Positions 16,121 through 25,156 of a stretch of 40,470 nucleotides of DNA are shown piece after piece. Below the pieces are notes generated by a model. It was not told the origin of the DNA. It ran no database searches and saw only the letters and a list, made by a program, of their open reading frames with translations. Origin of the DNA: Planctomycetota bacterium (GTDB taxonomy: Bacteria > Planctomycetota > Phycisphaerae > WQYP01); NCBI GenBank assembly GCA_021809365.1, contig JAKBAC010000011.1, positions 1-40,470 of the forward strand. Direction: 5' to 3'. The position numbers were made by a program, and so were the translations under genes. The stretch's first letter is position 1; every line of letters begins with the position of its first letter.

Positions 16121-17438
16121 AAAGCCCCGCTGTCACAATTAAACATAAGCCCGCCGACACATAATATGGCATCGCGGGAAACATATATTCAAACAGCAAG
16201 CCCGCGAGAATTGGCCCCAATGCGCGGGCCAGACTGGCCATTCCCTGATTCGCGCCCAGCACTTCGCCTTGCTCGTCGGCATGGCAGTGGCGGCTGATCA
16301 ACGCCTGCATCGCCGGGTTAAATAAGCCGCTTCCCACCGCCAGCAAAATACCACCAACCAGAAAACCCGTCCAGCGCCATGCCCAATGAACCGGCAGACC
16401 AATGACAATTAAACCCGCCGAGATGATTACAGGTCCCAGCAAGGTGAGTTTGAGTTCTCCATATTTTTTGGTCAGCCGCCCGATCAATCCGCCCTGAATC
16501 AGCACCATGACAATTCCAATGGCACCAAACAACCATCCTGATGCGTAGCTGCTGCGGTCATCCTGCTTTTTTCCGAAGGCCGCGAGAGAAGCTGTAGCGT
16601 GTATATCCGTCGGCTTATTTCCGTGAGCCACCTCTACTGCGGCGTGTCCCACGCGCGCGCTATCATCGCGCAGCATCGCGGGGAGTGTTATTGGATAATT
16701 CCGATGCTGAATCAACAGGCTTAGCGTCTGTTCCATGCCCGCAAAGGCAAAGCCATTGACAAAAAACAGCAGAATCAGCGGGCCAATAATTGGCCGCACC
16801 AGTGAATGTTCCAACCCGCGAAAGCTGAAGCGCCGGGCCGCCGCATCGTTACGCTGATTATTTGGCGTGCGCGATTCCGCAAGTCGGGTGATGGTCATGA
16901 CCAGTGCGGTCAAGGAAAAAGCCGCCGCCACCAGTGGCACATATTGCAATCCCCAAAAATGCGAAACCGTACCGCCGATAATGGGACCAAAAATAAATCC
17001 CAGTCCGAATGCGGCCCCCAATGCCCCCATCCCCTTGGCCCGGTTTTCCGGCGTGGTAATATCCGCGATATATGCGTTGGCTGTGGAAATATTGCCTCCG
17101 CTGATGCCGTCAAGCATGCGCGAGGCGAAAATCATCACGATGCCCAGCACCTGCCCTTGAAAGAAATTGGCGAAAAACAGCATGAGGAAACCCACGATCG
17201 TCCCGATCTGGCTGATAATCAGCACGGGCCGCCGGCCAACATGATCCGACCAGCGCCCCAGAATCGGCGCAAAGAGAAACTGGAAAAACGAATAGGTTGC
17301 GCCAATGAGCGTCAGATAAAAATAGTTACTGATGCCAAATTGCTGGCCATACAGTTGCACGTTCGGCAGCACAATGCCAAAGCCCACCAGATCGACAAAC
17401 ACAATGAGAAAAATCGTAAAAATGCTGGCTTTTCGCAT
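16044..17438 (-). CDS. MFS transporter, TetA-like drug/H+ antiporter type
   Basis: 464 residues from the ATG at 17438, preceded by AAGGAAGCAGGAATC; the frame extends 33 codons upstream into probable leader. Twelve hydrophobic helices can be traced in two groups. F-V-D-L-V-G-F-G-I-V-L-P in TM1 and G-R-W-S-D-H-V-G-R-R-P-V-L between TM2 and TM3 (MFS motif A) are typical of the TetA/DHA1 group; S-G-G-N-I-S-T-A-N-A-Y-I-A-D-I-T fits TM5 (motif C region). An insertion of ~50 residues (H-R-N-Y-P-I onward) with His/Lys/Asp lies in the second half near TM7. Substrate is unknown. The stop lies inside the PAP2 gene on the other strand. Confidence 0.88.
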   Translation of the reverse strand: MRKASIFTIFLIVFVDLVGFGIVLPNVQLYGQQFGISNYFYLTLIGATYSFFQFLFAPILGRWSDHVGRRPVLIISQIGTIVGFLMLFFANFFQGQVLGIVMIFASRMLDGISGGNISTANAYIADITTPENRAKGMGALGAAFGLGFIFGPIIGGTVSHFWGLQYVPLVAAAFSLTALVMTITRLAESRTPNNQRNDAAARRFSFRGLEHSLVRPIIGPLILLFFVNGFAFAGMEQTLSLLIQHRNYPITLPAMLRDDSARVGHAAVEVAHGNKPTDIHATASLAAFGKKQDDRSSYASGWLFGAIGIVMVLIQGGLIGRLTKKYGELKLTLLGPVIISAGLIVIGLPVHWAWRWTGFLVGGILLAVGSGLFNPAMQALISRHCHADEQGEVLGANQGMASLARALGPILAGLLFEYMFPAMPYYVSAGLCLIVTAGLFIRRETFALPTPESAAARPDVLPSK

Positions 17439-17748
17439 GATTCCTGCTTCCTTAAATATCATCCATACGTTGCCGCCCAGCGCCAGGATCACCTTGCCGA
17501 CGGGCGGCACGTCACACGCCCGAATGCGTCGGCCCATTGTAAAGCATATTGCGTAACTGCTGTAGCCTCGTGGGCGGCCTCGGGATATTGCGACGGTGTT
17601 CGAAGGCGTCGCGCCCTCGGAGCACCGTCAAGATTATGCGGTGCCGACAGGTGTGGATTAAAACTCCGGACGGACTACCAAATTATTGCCCGCACGGCTG
17701 TGAAAGCTACCAGATGTAACAATCCTGATATTCAGGCGTGACAAGGCA
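17439..17748. other. Intergenic stretch between osmC and the MFS gene
   Basis: About 310 bases without a gene. It contains an inverted repeat, GACGGTG (17592-17598) and CACCGTC (17623-17629), enclosing a smaller GGCG/CGCC stem, and a TACAAT hexamer on the minus strand (17541-17536) that could serve the MFS gene. No T run follows the hairpin on either strand, so it is not an obvious terminator. Confidence 0.4.
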
Positions 17749-18144
17749 CTAGGCAATTTCTGAATAGACTTTAGGCGGATGTTCCAAAGTTTGCACTACG
17801 GGACAGGTGGCGATAGCGGCCTTGACGCGTTCATGGAGTTCGGGCGGTAATTGGCACAGCACATTCTTCAGCACGACGTGCATATCGCCGATACGGGACG
17901 GATTGGTGAGATATTTTTTATCGACCGTCGCCTCCAGGCCCGAAAGCGGGTGACCATGCTTGTTGGCGCTAATGAGGGCCAGCATCATTTCACACGCGGC
18001 CACGGCAATGGGTACGAGGTCCGTTGGGCCGGGGCCGGAATCTCCACCGCCACTTTTGGGCGGCAAATCAATGCGTAACTTCCATGGGCCGCCATCGATG
18101 TCAATGGCGAATGGGCCGACTTGTTTAAGAGTGAACGTAGTCAT
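17749..18144 (-). CDS. OsmC/Ohr family protein
   Basis: 131 residues from the ATG at 18144, which has TTTTGGAG seven bases upstream. An alternative ATG at 18180 overlaps the ccsA stop as ATGA. The OsmC layout is present: an N-terminal sheet, then P-T-D-L-V-P-I-A-V-A-A-C51-E-M-M at the start of the long helix, and A-T-C114-P-V late. The two cysteines match the peroxidatic and resolving pair of OsmC/Ohr thiol peroxidases that reduce organic hydroperoxides. Last gene after resB and ccsA, so peroxide defence may be coupled to cytochrome assembly. Confidence 0.85.
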   Translation of the reverse strand: MTTFTLKQVGPFAIDIDGGPWKLRIDLPPKSGGGDSGPGPTDLVPIAVAACEMMLALISANKHGHPLSGLEATVDKKYLTNPSRIGDMHVVLKNVLCQLPPELHERVKAAIATCPVVQTLEHPPKVYSEIA

Positions 18145-18176
18145 CACAATCTCCAAAATATACTCTAGTGCCCCGT

Positions 18177-20105
18177 TCATGTCGCGTAGCTGTGCAGGCC
18201 GACATAAAAAAAGTTAACGCCGATCCAATTAAACATCATCACGCCAAAGCCCAGCACGGACAACCATGCCGTCCAATCGGGCCGATATTTTGGTGTTACA
18301 AAACGGATATGCACAATAATCAGATACACCAGCCAGGTCACCAGGGCGAACGTTTCCTTCGGGTCCCATTCCCAGGGCCGGCCCCAACTGAAGTCCGCCC
18401 AGACGGCTCCAAAAATGATGCCCGAGCCAAGAAACCAGAAGCCCATCTGCAAAATCACGATATTCGCGGCATCCAATTGCAGCAAAAACGCATTGCGGCG
18501 CACAGCCAGATCCGCGGCGGAGGCGGTTGTCGTCTCGGCGCGCCGGGACGATGTGAAATCCGCCAGGTGGCCCGCAACAAGAGATGACCCGATGCCGCTG
18601 GCCATCGCAATGGGAGTTCCACCGGTCGGCCCCGTCCCTCCGTCCGGGTTCATGTAATAGTACAATTTCACCAGCAGATAAAGCACGCCGAGGCAGAAGC
18701 TCGCGGCAATCAAGGCATAGCTGCTGATAACGGTATTAACGTGAATGTAAAGCCAATAGGTGTTCAGCACGCCATCGACCCGTCCGATGTTGGCACCAAT
18801 ATTGTCACCAAGCACAAAGGGCACCACAAAACACGCCGTCATGGCAAGAAATCCGACGAAACTCATGGCCAGGCCGAAAAGATTGGTCTTCTTCCAGTAT
18901 TCCAGAATCAAGCCAATGACGCAGCCGACAAACGCGGCTCCCAGCACGCTTTCAAATTCATTCTGAATTGGAATCCGCCCCGCCAGCCACCAGCGCACGG
19001 CCATGAATAACGCATGAACGGCCACTGCGGCTGTGAAAAAAATCAAAGCCGGTTTGCGTACGGCCGGCACCGCCCCGACCGCGGCAATGACAAACAACGT
19101 CAGTGAGATAAAATAAAGGAACACGCCCACAATCGTTCCGTCAAAGAGCCGGTCATACCACAATTCCACCAGCCGCTTGAGATGCGATGGATACACCGCC
19201 GGGTTGATGGTCGGCAGGATTTTGGCCAAGGTTGCAATGCCCTGATTTGCCTCGACGGCGCTGTTATCCTGCCAGCCTTGTCCCAATGAAATCAAGCCCA
19301 GGACAATGCTTAAAGATTGTTGCCGCGTGTAGCCGGGAACCGGTTTAATGTCGGCATTCATCTTCAGCATTTTGCGCACCACGGAGCCGGTATTCGGCAG
19401 CAGATCCAGCGGTACCAGCCAATCCCGTGATTTGGCCCCGGCGGCCGGTGGAACAATTTTCATTTCCATCGGGAGATTCTGAAATGTTTCCAGCGCTCTA
19501 CTTACCTCGGCCACACCTGAACTTAGCGCCGCGGTTGAGCTGATTTTCACCAGCAGGTTATGCACATCGGCCCGGGCCATGAAATCAGGAGTGACCGTGC
19601 CCCGCCGCAATATGCGCTGGGCTTGAGCTTTGGAAACCAATGTGCCAAGCTGTTCGCGGATTGGTACGGTCTCAATGAAAATACAATTGCGGGTATCCCA
19701 TGCCTGCGGACGGAAGGCCATATCCATAACCGTATAAATCGGATCCTGTCCGTGGATGCTGCCAAAGCCGCAGATCGTTTGCACAGTCTGGCTGGCCCAA
19801 CTGGCGATTGTTTTTACCTGATCATTATTCTCCACCGCCAAAATACGCAACGGAGCAAGGTTGATATGTGCCTTAAAGGCGGTGCGGTTCTGATGTTGTA
19901 TTGCCGCAGTGCGCCGCATGAGCCTCATGCTGGGGATGGGATTGACCTGCGGCGAGCCGGGACCGATTTCCGGATGCCCCGCCGGCATATCCGCAGGGGA
20001 ACCCTGCTGAATCGGCATGGAAGCGCGCGTGTTGACCACGATGAGGGCCGGCAACATGATTGCCACGGTCAGAACCCACTGCGTTACGAGATGTTTGAGC
20101 TTCAT
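18177..20105 (-). CDS. ccsA: Cytochrome c biogenesis protein CcsA (ResC), N-terminally extended
   Basis: 642 residues; AAGAGGT precedes the ATG at 20105. Residues 1-28 form a membrane anchor. About 30-330 is a soluble, probably periplasmic region I do not recognise, and the last ~310 residues are the CcsA membrane core. The heme-handling WWD motif is W-G-R-P-W-E-W-D-P-K-E-T (574-585), and I-P-I-Q-N-E-F-E-S-V-L matches the conserved segment near the first core helices. CcsA/ResC together with ResB exports heme and attaches it to CXXCH apocytochromes (system II). Typical CcsA is ~320-400 residues, so the N-terminal half is extra. It starts 20 bases after resB. Confidence 0.92.
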   Translation of the reverse strand: MKLKHLVTQWVLTVAIMLPALIVVNTRASMPIQQGSPADMPAGHPEIGPGSPQVNPIPSMRLMRRTAAIQHQNRTAFKAHINLAPLRILAVENNDQVKTIASWASQTVQTICGFGSIHGQDPIYTVMDMAFRPQAWDTRNCIFIETVPIREQLGTLVSKAQAQRILRRGTVTPDFMARADVHNLLVKISSTAALSSGVAEVSRALETFQNLPMEMKIVPPAAGAKSRDWLVPLDLLPNTGSVVRKMLKMNADIKPVPGYTRQQSLSIVLGLISLGQGWQDNSAVEANQGIATLAKILPTINPAVYPSHLKRLVELWYDRLFDGTIVGVFLYFISLTLFVIAAVGAVPAVRKPALIFFTAAVAVHALFMAVRWWLAGRIPIQNEFESVLGAAFVGCVIGLILEYWKKTNLFGLAMSFVGFLAMTACFVVPFVLGDNIGANIGRVDGVLNTYWLYIHVNTVISSYALIAASFCLGVLYLLVKLYYYMNPDGGTGPTGGTPIAMASGIGSSLVAGHLADFTSSRRAETTTASAADLAVRRNAFLLQLDAANIVILQMGFWFLGSGIIFGAVWADFSWGRPWEWDPKETFALVTWLVYLIIVHIRFVTPKYRPDWTAWLSVLGFGVMMFNWIGVNFFYVGLHSYAT

Positions 20106-20125
20106 TATATTACCTCTTGATAATT

Positions 20126-22213
20126 CTACGTGGATGTCACAGGGACATCCGCCGCCAATTTCTTTGATTCAGCCTGCCGGGCGGCAAACCGGGCCAAATC
20201 ACGTTTCTTCATATTAAGCAAAACGGGTTTAATATAAAACGCATATCCGATTCCAAAGATAATCATAATGACCCCCACGATCATCGGATACAGGCCATTG
20301 GTATTGCCTACGCCCAGGACCGTGAACGGGGTGCCATTGGCCTGTTTTCCAAAGCGGGCCTGAAAAAAATGTTGTCCGTCAAGAGTTTCGGGATGATTCA
20401 AATGGATCAGGGCGACTTTTGATTTCCCGGTTTTCAAATTGGTGAAGCGAACTTTACTCAAAAAATCCCGCGGGAAGCTGTTGCCGCCGGGATAAAATAA
20501 TTCCTTGCAGGAAAGCAGTGTCAGCGCTGCGGGAAGTTTCCATTGCAATGTGGAAAACACAAAACTTACCTGGCCTACGCCCGGTACCTCAACGTGTGTC
20601 GGGGCCAGATCACCATGCAGGCCGAACTGCTGGAAGGGCAGATAGATATGATGATCCATCCATCTGCCGCGCGACACCGCCAATTGCAGCACGCAATGTC
20701 CCATGGTCTGTTCCAGTTGAGGCCGCCGCTGGGCGGGAGGAATTGTTTGAGGCTCATAAACCACATTGGCCAATTCCTGCACGGAAATTTTGAACGGAAT
20801 CCCCGCCACCGCCGTGGCCACCGGATGTCCGATGGAAATGGGATACTGCGTGACAACGCCACCGGCCGCTCTTTGGATGAGATTCAACTGGCCGGACTTA
20901 TGTTCCACAATCCAGAATTGGAATTTTCGCGCGTCTTCATACCGGATATGGATGGCGTGATCAATTTTATCGGGAATCAGTTTACGCCGCCCATGATCAA
21001 AAACAAAATCGACGGTCTTGGTTGGATATCGGAACAACGCCACGCGCTGAAAATGGAAGGGTTTGCCCGTGGCGTTCGCGCGGTACACATCCACCATATA
21101 GGCCTGACTGCTGGCTCCCCGATAGCCTTTGGACAGCAACGGCATGGAAATTTCCTGCCGGGGAATCAGGGTGTACGGCGTGCCGGGCAGAACAATCTTT
21201 TTATTGGGATGAATCACCACCACCTGCCGAAAATGGTCGGCTGGAATACTCACAATCAGGGCATTATTGCCCTTAAAACTTGTGGTAATATCCCGCAGTC
21301 GGCGGGCACTGGGATGATACAGGTACTCAATGCCGCAGGGCAGTCCGGCATCGGCCACGCGCAACTGCGGTGTTTTGGCCAGCAGCCATTGCCCGCCGCT
21401 GGCCATTCCGCTGGCGCTTAAGTTAAATTCCAGCGCCGGCTTGCGGGCGGGCTGGCCCGGCATACGCTGGACCGCCAGCGCCTCCAGCCGGGTATATGGA
21501 TAATAGCCAATAACACGCACCCGCACCCCAGCCAGATGTGGCGACAACCGCGCCATCATTCTTGGCGGAGCGATAATATTCAGTGGATGATGATTCTTCG
21601 TGGAACGCTCCCGAAACAGCGGCAGCGACGGCAGCGGCAGCATGGCGGATTTTCCGGGGGCGTCTTTGGCCACCATGAAAATCGCCCGTTCCGAATTATC
21701 ATAGTAGTGATGGACTGTCTGGTTAAGAAAAATCCGAACCATTCCTTCTTTCTTTAAGCCAAAGTAGAGGAACAATCCCACCAGCAAGGTAATGATCCCG
21801 GTATGCACGCTCCACACGCCAAGTTTGTACAGTGTCAGAGGAATTCGACGCAGCGTGACGGTGATCAGCGTTGTGGCCAGCAAGGCCATGAGAATCACCA
21901 TGGGCGGAGAATTGAAAAAGCCCATGGTGGAAACATCAAAATAACTCCGGACACTGGGCAGGCCCGATCCAACGGCAATGTACGCGGTGGTTAGAAACAG
22001 CCACAGCAACCCCATTTTAATGGAACTGAAAAAGCGCACGACCCATCCAATCGGTCCGTTGTGCTTCGCCAGGCGATCCAGAAATCGACCCGCTGCCGCC
22101 GGCCCGCGGCCAACGCGCAGCACCACACGTTCCGCTAACCACATTGGGGGCGGAGCCTTAGGCGCGGAAGTGGACGTTGCATCAAGGCTTGGCGTTTCAA
22201 GGGTTCCAGTCAT
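20126..22213 (-). CDS. resB: Cytochrome c biogenesis protein ResB (Ccs1)
   Basis: 695 residues from the ATG at 22213 with AGAGGAAA upstream; the frame extends 11 codons further with no ribosome site. The layout is that of ResB: an N-terminal cytoplasmic tail, a helix beginning F-F-S-S-I-K-M-G-L-L-W-L-F-L, two further helices (around 100-150), a large periplasmic domain (about 170-640), and a last helix (M-I-V-G-V-I-M-I-I-F-G-I-G-Y-A-F-Y). The F-x-S-x-K-x-G-x-L-L motif is characteristic. It forms the heme-export and ligation complex with CcsA, encoded next. Preceded by a CRP/FNR-like palindrome and a TACAAT box. Confidence 0.9.
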   Translation of the reverse strand: MTGTLETPSLDATSTSAPKAPPPMWLAERVVLRVGRGPAAAGRFLDRLAKHNGPIGWVVRFFSSIKMGLLWLFLTTAYIAVGSGLPSVRSYFDVSTMGFFNSPPMVILMALLATTLITVTLRRIPLTLYKLGVWSVHTGIITLLVGLFLYFGLKKEGMVRIFLNQTVHHYYDNSERAIFMVAKDAPGKSAMLPLPSLPLFRERSTKNHHPLNIIAPPRMMARLSPHLAGVRVRVIGYYPYTRLEALAVQRMPGQPARKPALEFNLSASGMASGGQWLLAKTPQLRVADAGLPCGIEYLYHPSARRLRDITTSFKGNNALIVSIPADHFRQVVVIHPNKKIVLPGTPYTLIPRQEISMPLLSKGYRGASSQAYMVDVYRANATGKPFHFQRVALFRYPTKTVDFVFDHGRRKLIPDKIDHAIHIRYEDARKFQFWIVEHKSGQLNLIQRAAGGVVTQYPISIGHPVATAVAGIPFKISVQELANVVYEPQTIPPAQRRPQLEQTMGHCVLQLAVSRGRWMDHHIYLPFQQFGLHGDLAPTHVEVPGVGQVSFVFSTLQWKLPAALTLLSCKELFYPGGNSFPRDFLSKVRFTNLKTGKSKVALIHLNHPETLDGQHFFQARFGKQANGTPFTVLGVGNTNGLYPMIVGVIMIIFGIGYAFYIKPVLLNMKKRDLARFAARQAESKKLAADVPVTST

Positions 22214-22267
22214 GTATTTCCTCTGCCGCGGGCGCCGCATTTTCACGCCCGATCTTTTCCAAAGTGA

Positions 22268-22313
22268 ATTGTAGCGATTTGATTAACGCAAGTCTTGTGA
22301 AATTAATCACAAG
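22268..22313 (-). promoter_or_regulatory. Predicted class II CRP/FNR-type activated promoter of resB-ccsA-osmC
   Basis: CTTGTGAAATTAATCACAAG (22294-22313) is a perfect palindrome with half sites TGTGA/TCACA six bases apart, the CRP-family consensus. Reading toward resB, TACAAT (22273-22268) is a good -10. The predicted start near 22261 puts the palindrome centre at about -42, the class II activator position. The -35 hexamer (AAGACT) is poor, as expected if an activator is needed. The regulator is not in the window. Confidence 0.55.
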
Positions 22314-22387
22314 CAAAAAAAAATAAATTATTCACTTACGCGATGAAGTGGCTATCTGATTGGCGCATAAACCGACCGGCGTAGCGA

Positions 22388-22681
22388 TCACGCGATTTTT
22401 TCATCCCGTGGCGCGGCAATCGGTGCTGATGGCGGAGTGGAGGCGACCGTGGTAACACTCGGACTGGCGTCAAATCGCAACTGGCGATCAGCCTCAGCCT
22501 TTTCCAAAGGCGTTTTCTGATCTGGGTGCATGCGCCGCCATATTTCATCGCGATCTACCGACACTTCACGCGGGGCTTGAATTGCCAGACGGACATTACC
22601 GCGCGACCACTTGACCACCTTGACTTCAATTTTGCCGTCAATAATGATGCTCTGCCCTTCACCTCGACTTAAAGCCAGCAT
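22388..22681 (-). CDS. csrA: Carbon storage regulator CsrA with C-terminal extension
   Basis: 97 residues. The first ~55 are canonical: M-L-A-L-S-R-G-E-G-Q-S-I-I-I-D-G-K-I-E-V, R-L-A-I-Q-A-P-R-E-V and V-D-R-D-E-I-W, which contains the RNA-binding Arg near position 44. CsrA dimers bind GGA motifs in mRNA leaders and usually repress translation. The family is typically 60-75 residues; here ~40 residues follow, first charged and then Ala/Pro/Ser/Thr-rich. GGAAAGGA precedes the ATG. No fliW or flagellar gene lies alongside. Confidence 0.95.
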   Translation of the reverse strand: MLALSRGEGQSIIIDGKIEVKVVKWSRGNVRLAIQAPREVSVDRDEIWRRMHPDQKTPLEKAEADRQLRFDASPSVTTVASTPPSAPIAAPRDEKIA

Positions 22682-22790
22682 TGTCTATCCTTTCCATGCA
22701 ATTCCACGACATACTGTTTAACCACGGCAGGCGGGCATCACGACGCGGTTCCGATCCATCCATGGCATTGCGCTCTCTTGCAACAGATGA

Positions 22791-22799
22791 ATTATACCA
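22791..22799 (-). promoter_or_regulatory. Extended -10 promoter of csrA
   Basis: On the minus strand TGGTATAAT gives a perfect -10 hexamer (22796-22791) with the TGn extension that can replace a -35 element. No good -35 is seen. The start would be near 22784, leaving a leader of about 100 bases. Confidence 0.5.
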
Positions 22800-22894
22800 G
22801 CCGTCCGGAAAAATGCCCCCAGTCACAGACTCCCGCCATTATTTCCGCACAGCAGGCTTTGCCTTGACGGAGAAGTTATGTTCAAATACGCGGT

Positions 22895-25156
22895 ATGTCT
22901 GAATTGCCGATCACACCAACCGATTCTGAAATTCCGTCGAAGGCCGCGGCAATCAATCCCGCGGGCCTATGGCGTATGTCGAAAGTCAACACATTCATCC
23001 TCGGCGCGATGGCGCTGCTTCTCCTGACTCAGATCGCGTACTGGCCGCTGCATACAGCGGGATATATCTGGGATGATGGGGGCTGGCTGGTGCATAATCA
23101 CTTCGCCCATCATTGGCGCGGATTATGGAATATCTGGCTGAATCCGAAAGATTCCATCCAATATTATCCATTGGTATTCACGGCGTTTGTGTTCGAGTGG
23201 CACCTGTGGGGGGCCAACGCCTTGGGCTACCATCTCTTAAACATCATTTTTCAGGGCGTTGATGCGATCTTGCTGTGGCGGGTGCTGGTGGCCTTGAACC
23301 TGCGCAGTGCGTGGGTGGTGGCGGCAATATGGGCGATCCATCCGGTGCAGGTGGAAACAGTGGCGTGGGTGGCTGAACAAAAAAGTTTACTTTCCGCATT
23401 CTTTCTTTTCCCGGCGATTCTGGCATGGATTCGTTTTGCCGATCTGCCGGGAACGCGCCCGCGAAACGGGCCATTTCTTACCATGCGGGAATGGCGAATG
23501 TATGCGATGGGCCTCTTGTGTTTTACTCTTGCATTATTGTCCAAAACCGATGCGTGCATCATTCCCATTGTGCTGCTGTTTATCGTGGGATGGAAGCGCG
23601 GACGGATCTACTGGCGCGACGTTATCCTGCTTGTTCCCTGGCTGGTACTGGGCGTGGCCTCCGCCCTGATGACCATTTACATTGAGCATGGACAAGCCGG
23701 CGCGCATGGGCGTGTATTTCAGTTTACCGTCGCCCAACACCTGATTATTGCGGGAAAAGATCTCTGGTTTTATCCGTTCAAACTCTTTTGGCCCTGGCCC
23801 ATGATGGAAGTTTATCCGCGCTGGCACATCAATGATTTGGCGGCCTGGCAGTGGATATTTCCGATTTCCGCGTTTGCCGTTCCGGTGGTGCTGTTGGCAT
23901 TGTCTAAAAAAATCGGACGCGGGCCGTTTGTGGCCGTGGCGGTGTACGGCCTGCTGATTGCCCCGCTGCTTGGTTTTCTTGCATTCTATACGGAAATTTA
24001 CACCTTTGTCGCCGATCATTATCAATACCTTGCCTGCATCGGAATTATTGCGCTGGTAGCCGAATCCGTTACGCGAATGTTGAATCATGCGACCACACCG
24101 ACAAAGCTCGCGGCTGAATCCGCCATTTCGACAAGCACGCTGCCAACAGCGGTGGCGGAAAGATTGATGGTGCGCCGCCATTTCATGGTGGTCTCCATCG
24201 TCATCCTTGTATTGTTCGCTCTGGGCAGTATGACATGGGCGCAGTGCGAGATTTATACGCCGCCACTGGAGGTATGGGTGCATAATCTGCAATGTGATCC
24301 GACCAACTGGCTGGCGATGGAACGGATCGGAGCGCATGAGTTTGATAAAGGCGAGATACCCGCCGCTCTCCGCTTATTTCTAAGAGCCAACCAGCTTTCG
24401 CATGGTGAAGATGCGGTGGTAAACGTTGATGTGGCGGATTCCCTTCGCGCTTTGGGCCACTATCGGAAGGCCATACCCTATTACCAGCGATCCCTGGCCA
24501 TCATCCCCTTGCAGCCGCCGACGATCTCGCATCTCGTGCAAAGCTACGAACGTGTTGGTAACTGGCGGCAGGCGGCCATTGATGTGGTGCGTGGTATCAA
24601 GCTCTATCCGCATTCATCCGCGCTGCAGGAACAACTGGCGTCCATGCTGGTTAAGGCGGGGCGTCCGCAACTGGCGATTCCGCATTATCTTATTGCAATT
24701 AGGTATGAGCCTGAAAACACCAAGGCACTCTTTGGCCTGGCGCAGGCGCTCAATGTTCTGGGACACTGGAAACAAGCCATCCCCTATTATCAGCGGGCAC
24801 TCAAGGCGTCGCCGGGATTTGGATTGGGGCATTTTGCCTATGGCGCAGGCTTATTGAAGCACGGACAACCCGCCGCCGCGGCTGCCGAGTTCCGCACGGT
24901 TTTGAAACTCGGCCGCCAATTGCGCATGCGGCGGCATACCTTCGGCAGACATTTGCCGCCGGAACCATGGCGGATTCAAACGCACCAGGAACTGGCAATC
25001 GCATTGCGGGCGATGCACCATCCGCGGCAAGCCGCCCAGGAGGATGCGATCGCGACCATGCTGCTGCGGCGTCAGCGACAAGGTGTGGCCGGAAAGGAAA
25101 CTGGACAGGGACTTGGACCTGTACATGTCATTGGTCCTGTGGGCAAGGGGCATTAA
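22895..25156 (+). CDS. TMTC-like polytopic membrane protein with C-terminal TPRs (first of pair)
   Basis: 753 residues from the ATG at 22895. No clear ribosome site precedes it; an ATG at 22976 is an alternative. Residues about 30-440 contain ten or so membrane helices in the GT-C glycosyltransferase pattern, with an early lumenal D-D (I-W-D-D-G) and the hallmark H-P-V-Q-V-E-T-V-A-W-V-A-E loop shared with eukaryotic TMTC O-mannosyltransferases and many bacterial homologues. Residues about 470-720 form five to six TPRs (for example A-L-G-H-Y-R-K-A-I-P-Y-Y-Q-R-S-L). A role in transferring sugar from a lipid carrier to secreted proteins is an inference. It abuts the next paralogue directly. Confidence 0.75.
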   Translation: MSELPITPTDSEIPSKAAAINPAGLWRMSKVNTFILGAMALLLLTQIAYWPLHTAGYIWDDGGWLVHNHFAHHWRGLWNIWLNPKDSIQYYPLVFTAFVFEWHLWGANALGYHLLNIIFQGVDAILLWRVLVALNLRSAWVVAAIWAIHPVQVETVAWVAEQKSLLSAFFLFPAILAWIRFADLPGTRPRNGPFLTMREWRMYAMGLLCFTLALLSKTDACIIPIVLLFIVGWKRGRIYWRDVILLVPWLVLGVASALMTIYIEHGQAGAHGRVFQFTVAQHLIIAGKDLWFYPFKLFWPWPMMEVYPRWHINDLAAWQWIFPISAFAVPVVLLALSKKIGRGPFVAVAVYGLLIAPLLGFLAFYTEIYTFVADHYQYLACIGIIALVAESVTRMLNHATTPTKLAAESAISTSTLPTAVAERLMVRRHFMVVSIVILVLFALGSMTWAQCEIYTPPLEVWVHNLQCDPTNWLAMERIGAHEFDKGEIPAALRLFLRANQLSHGEDAVVNVDVADSLRALGHYRKAIPYYQRSLAIIPLQPPTISHLVQSYERVGNWRQAAIDVVRGIKLYPHSSALQEQLASMLVKAGRPQLAIPHYLIAIRYEPENTKALFGLAQALNVLGHWKQAIPYYQRALKASPGFGLGHFAYGAGLLKHGQPAAAAAEFRTVLKLGRQLRMRRHTFGRHLPPEPWRIQTHQELAIALRAMHHPRQAAQEDAIATMLLRRQRQGVAGKETGQGLGPVHVIGPVGKGH

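Noticed and set aside
16806..17741. 311-residue plus-strand frame
   Set aside because: Antisense to the MFS transporter; composition is typical of a shadow frame.
22294..22313. Hairpin with a neighbouring A/T tract read as an intrinsic terminator of csrA
   Set aside because: On the csrA strand the T run comes before the hairpin, not after it, and the stem is AT-rich; the CRP-like half sites and position relative to TACAAT fit an operator better.
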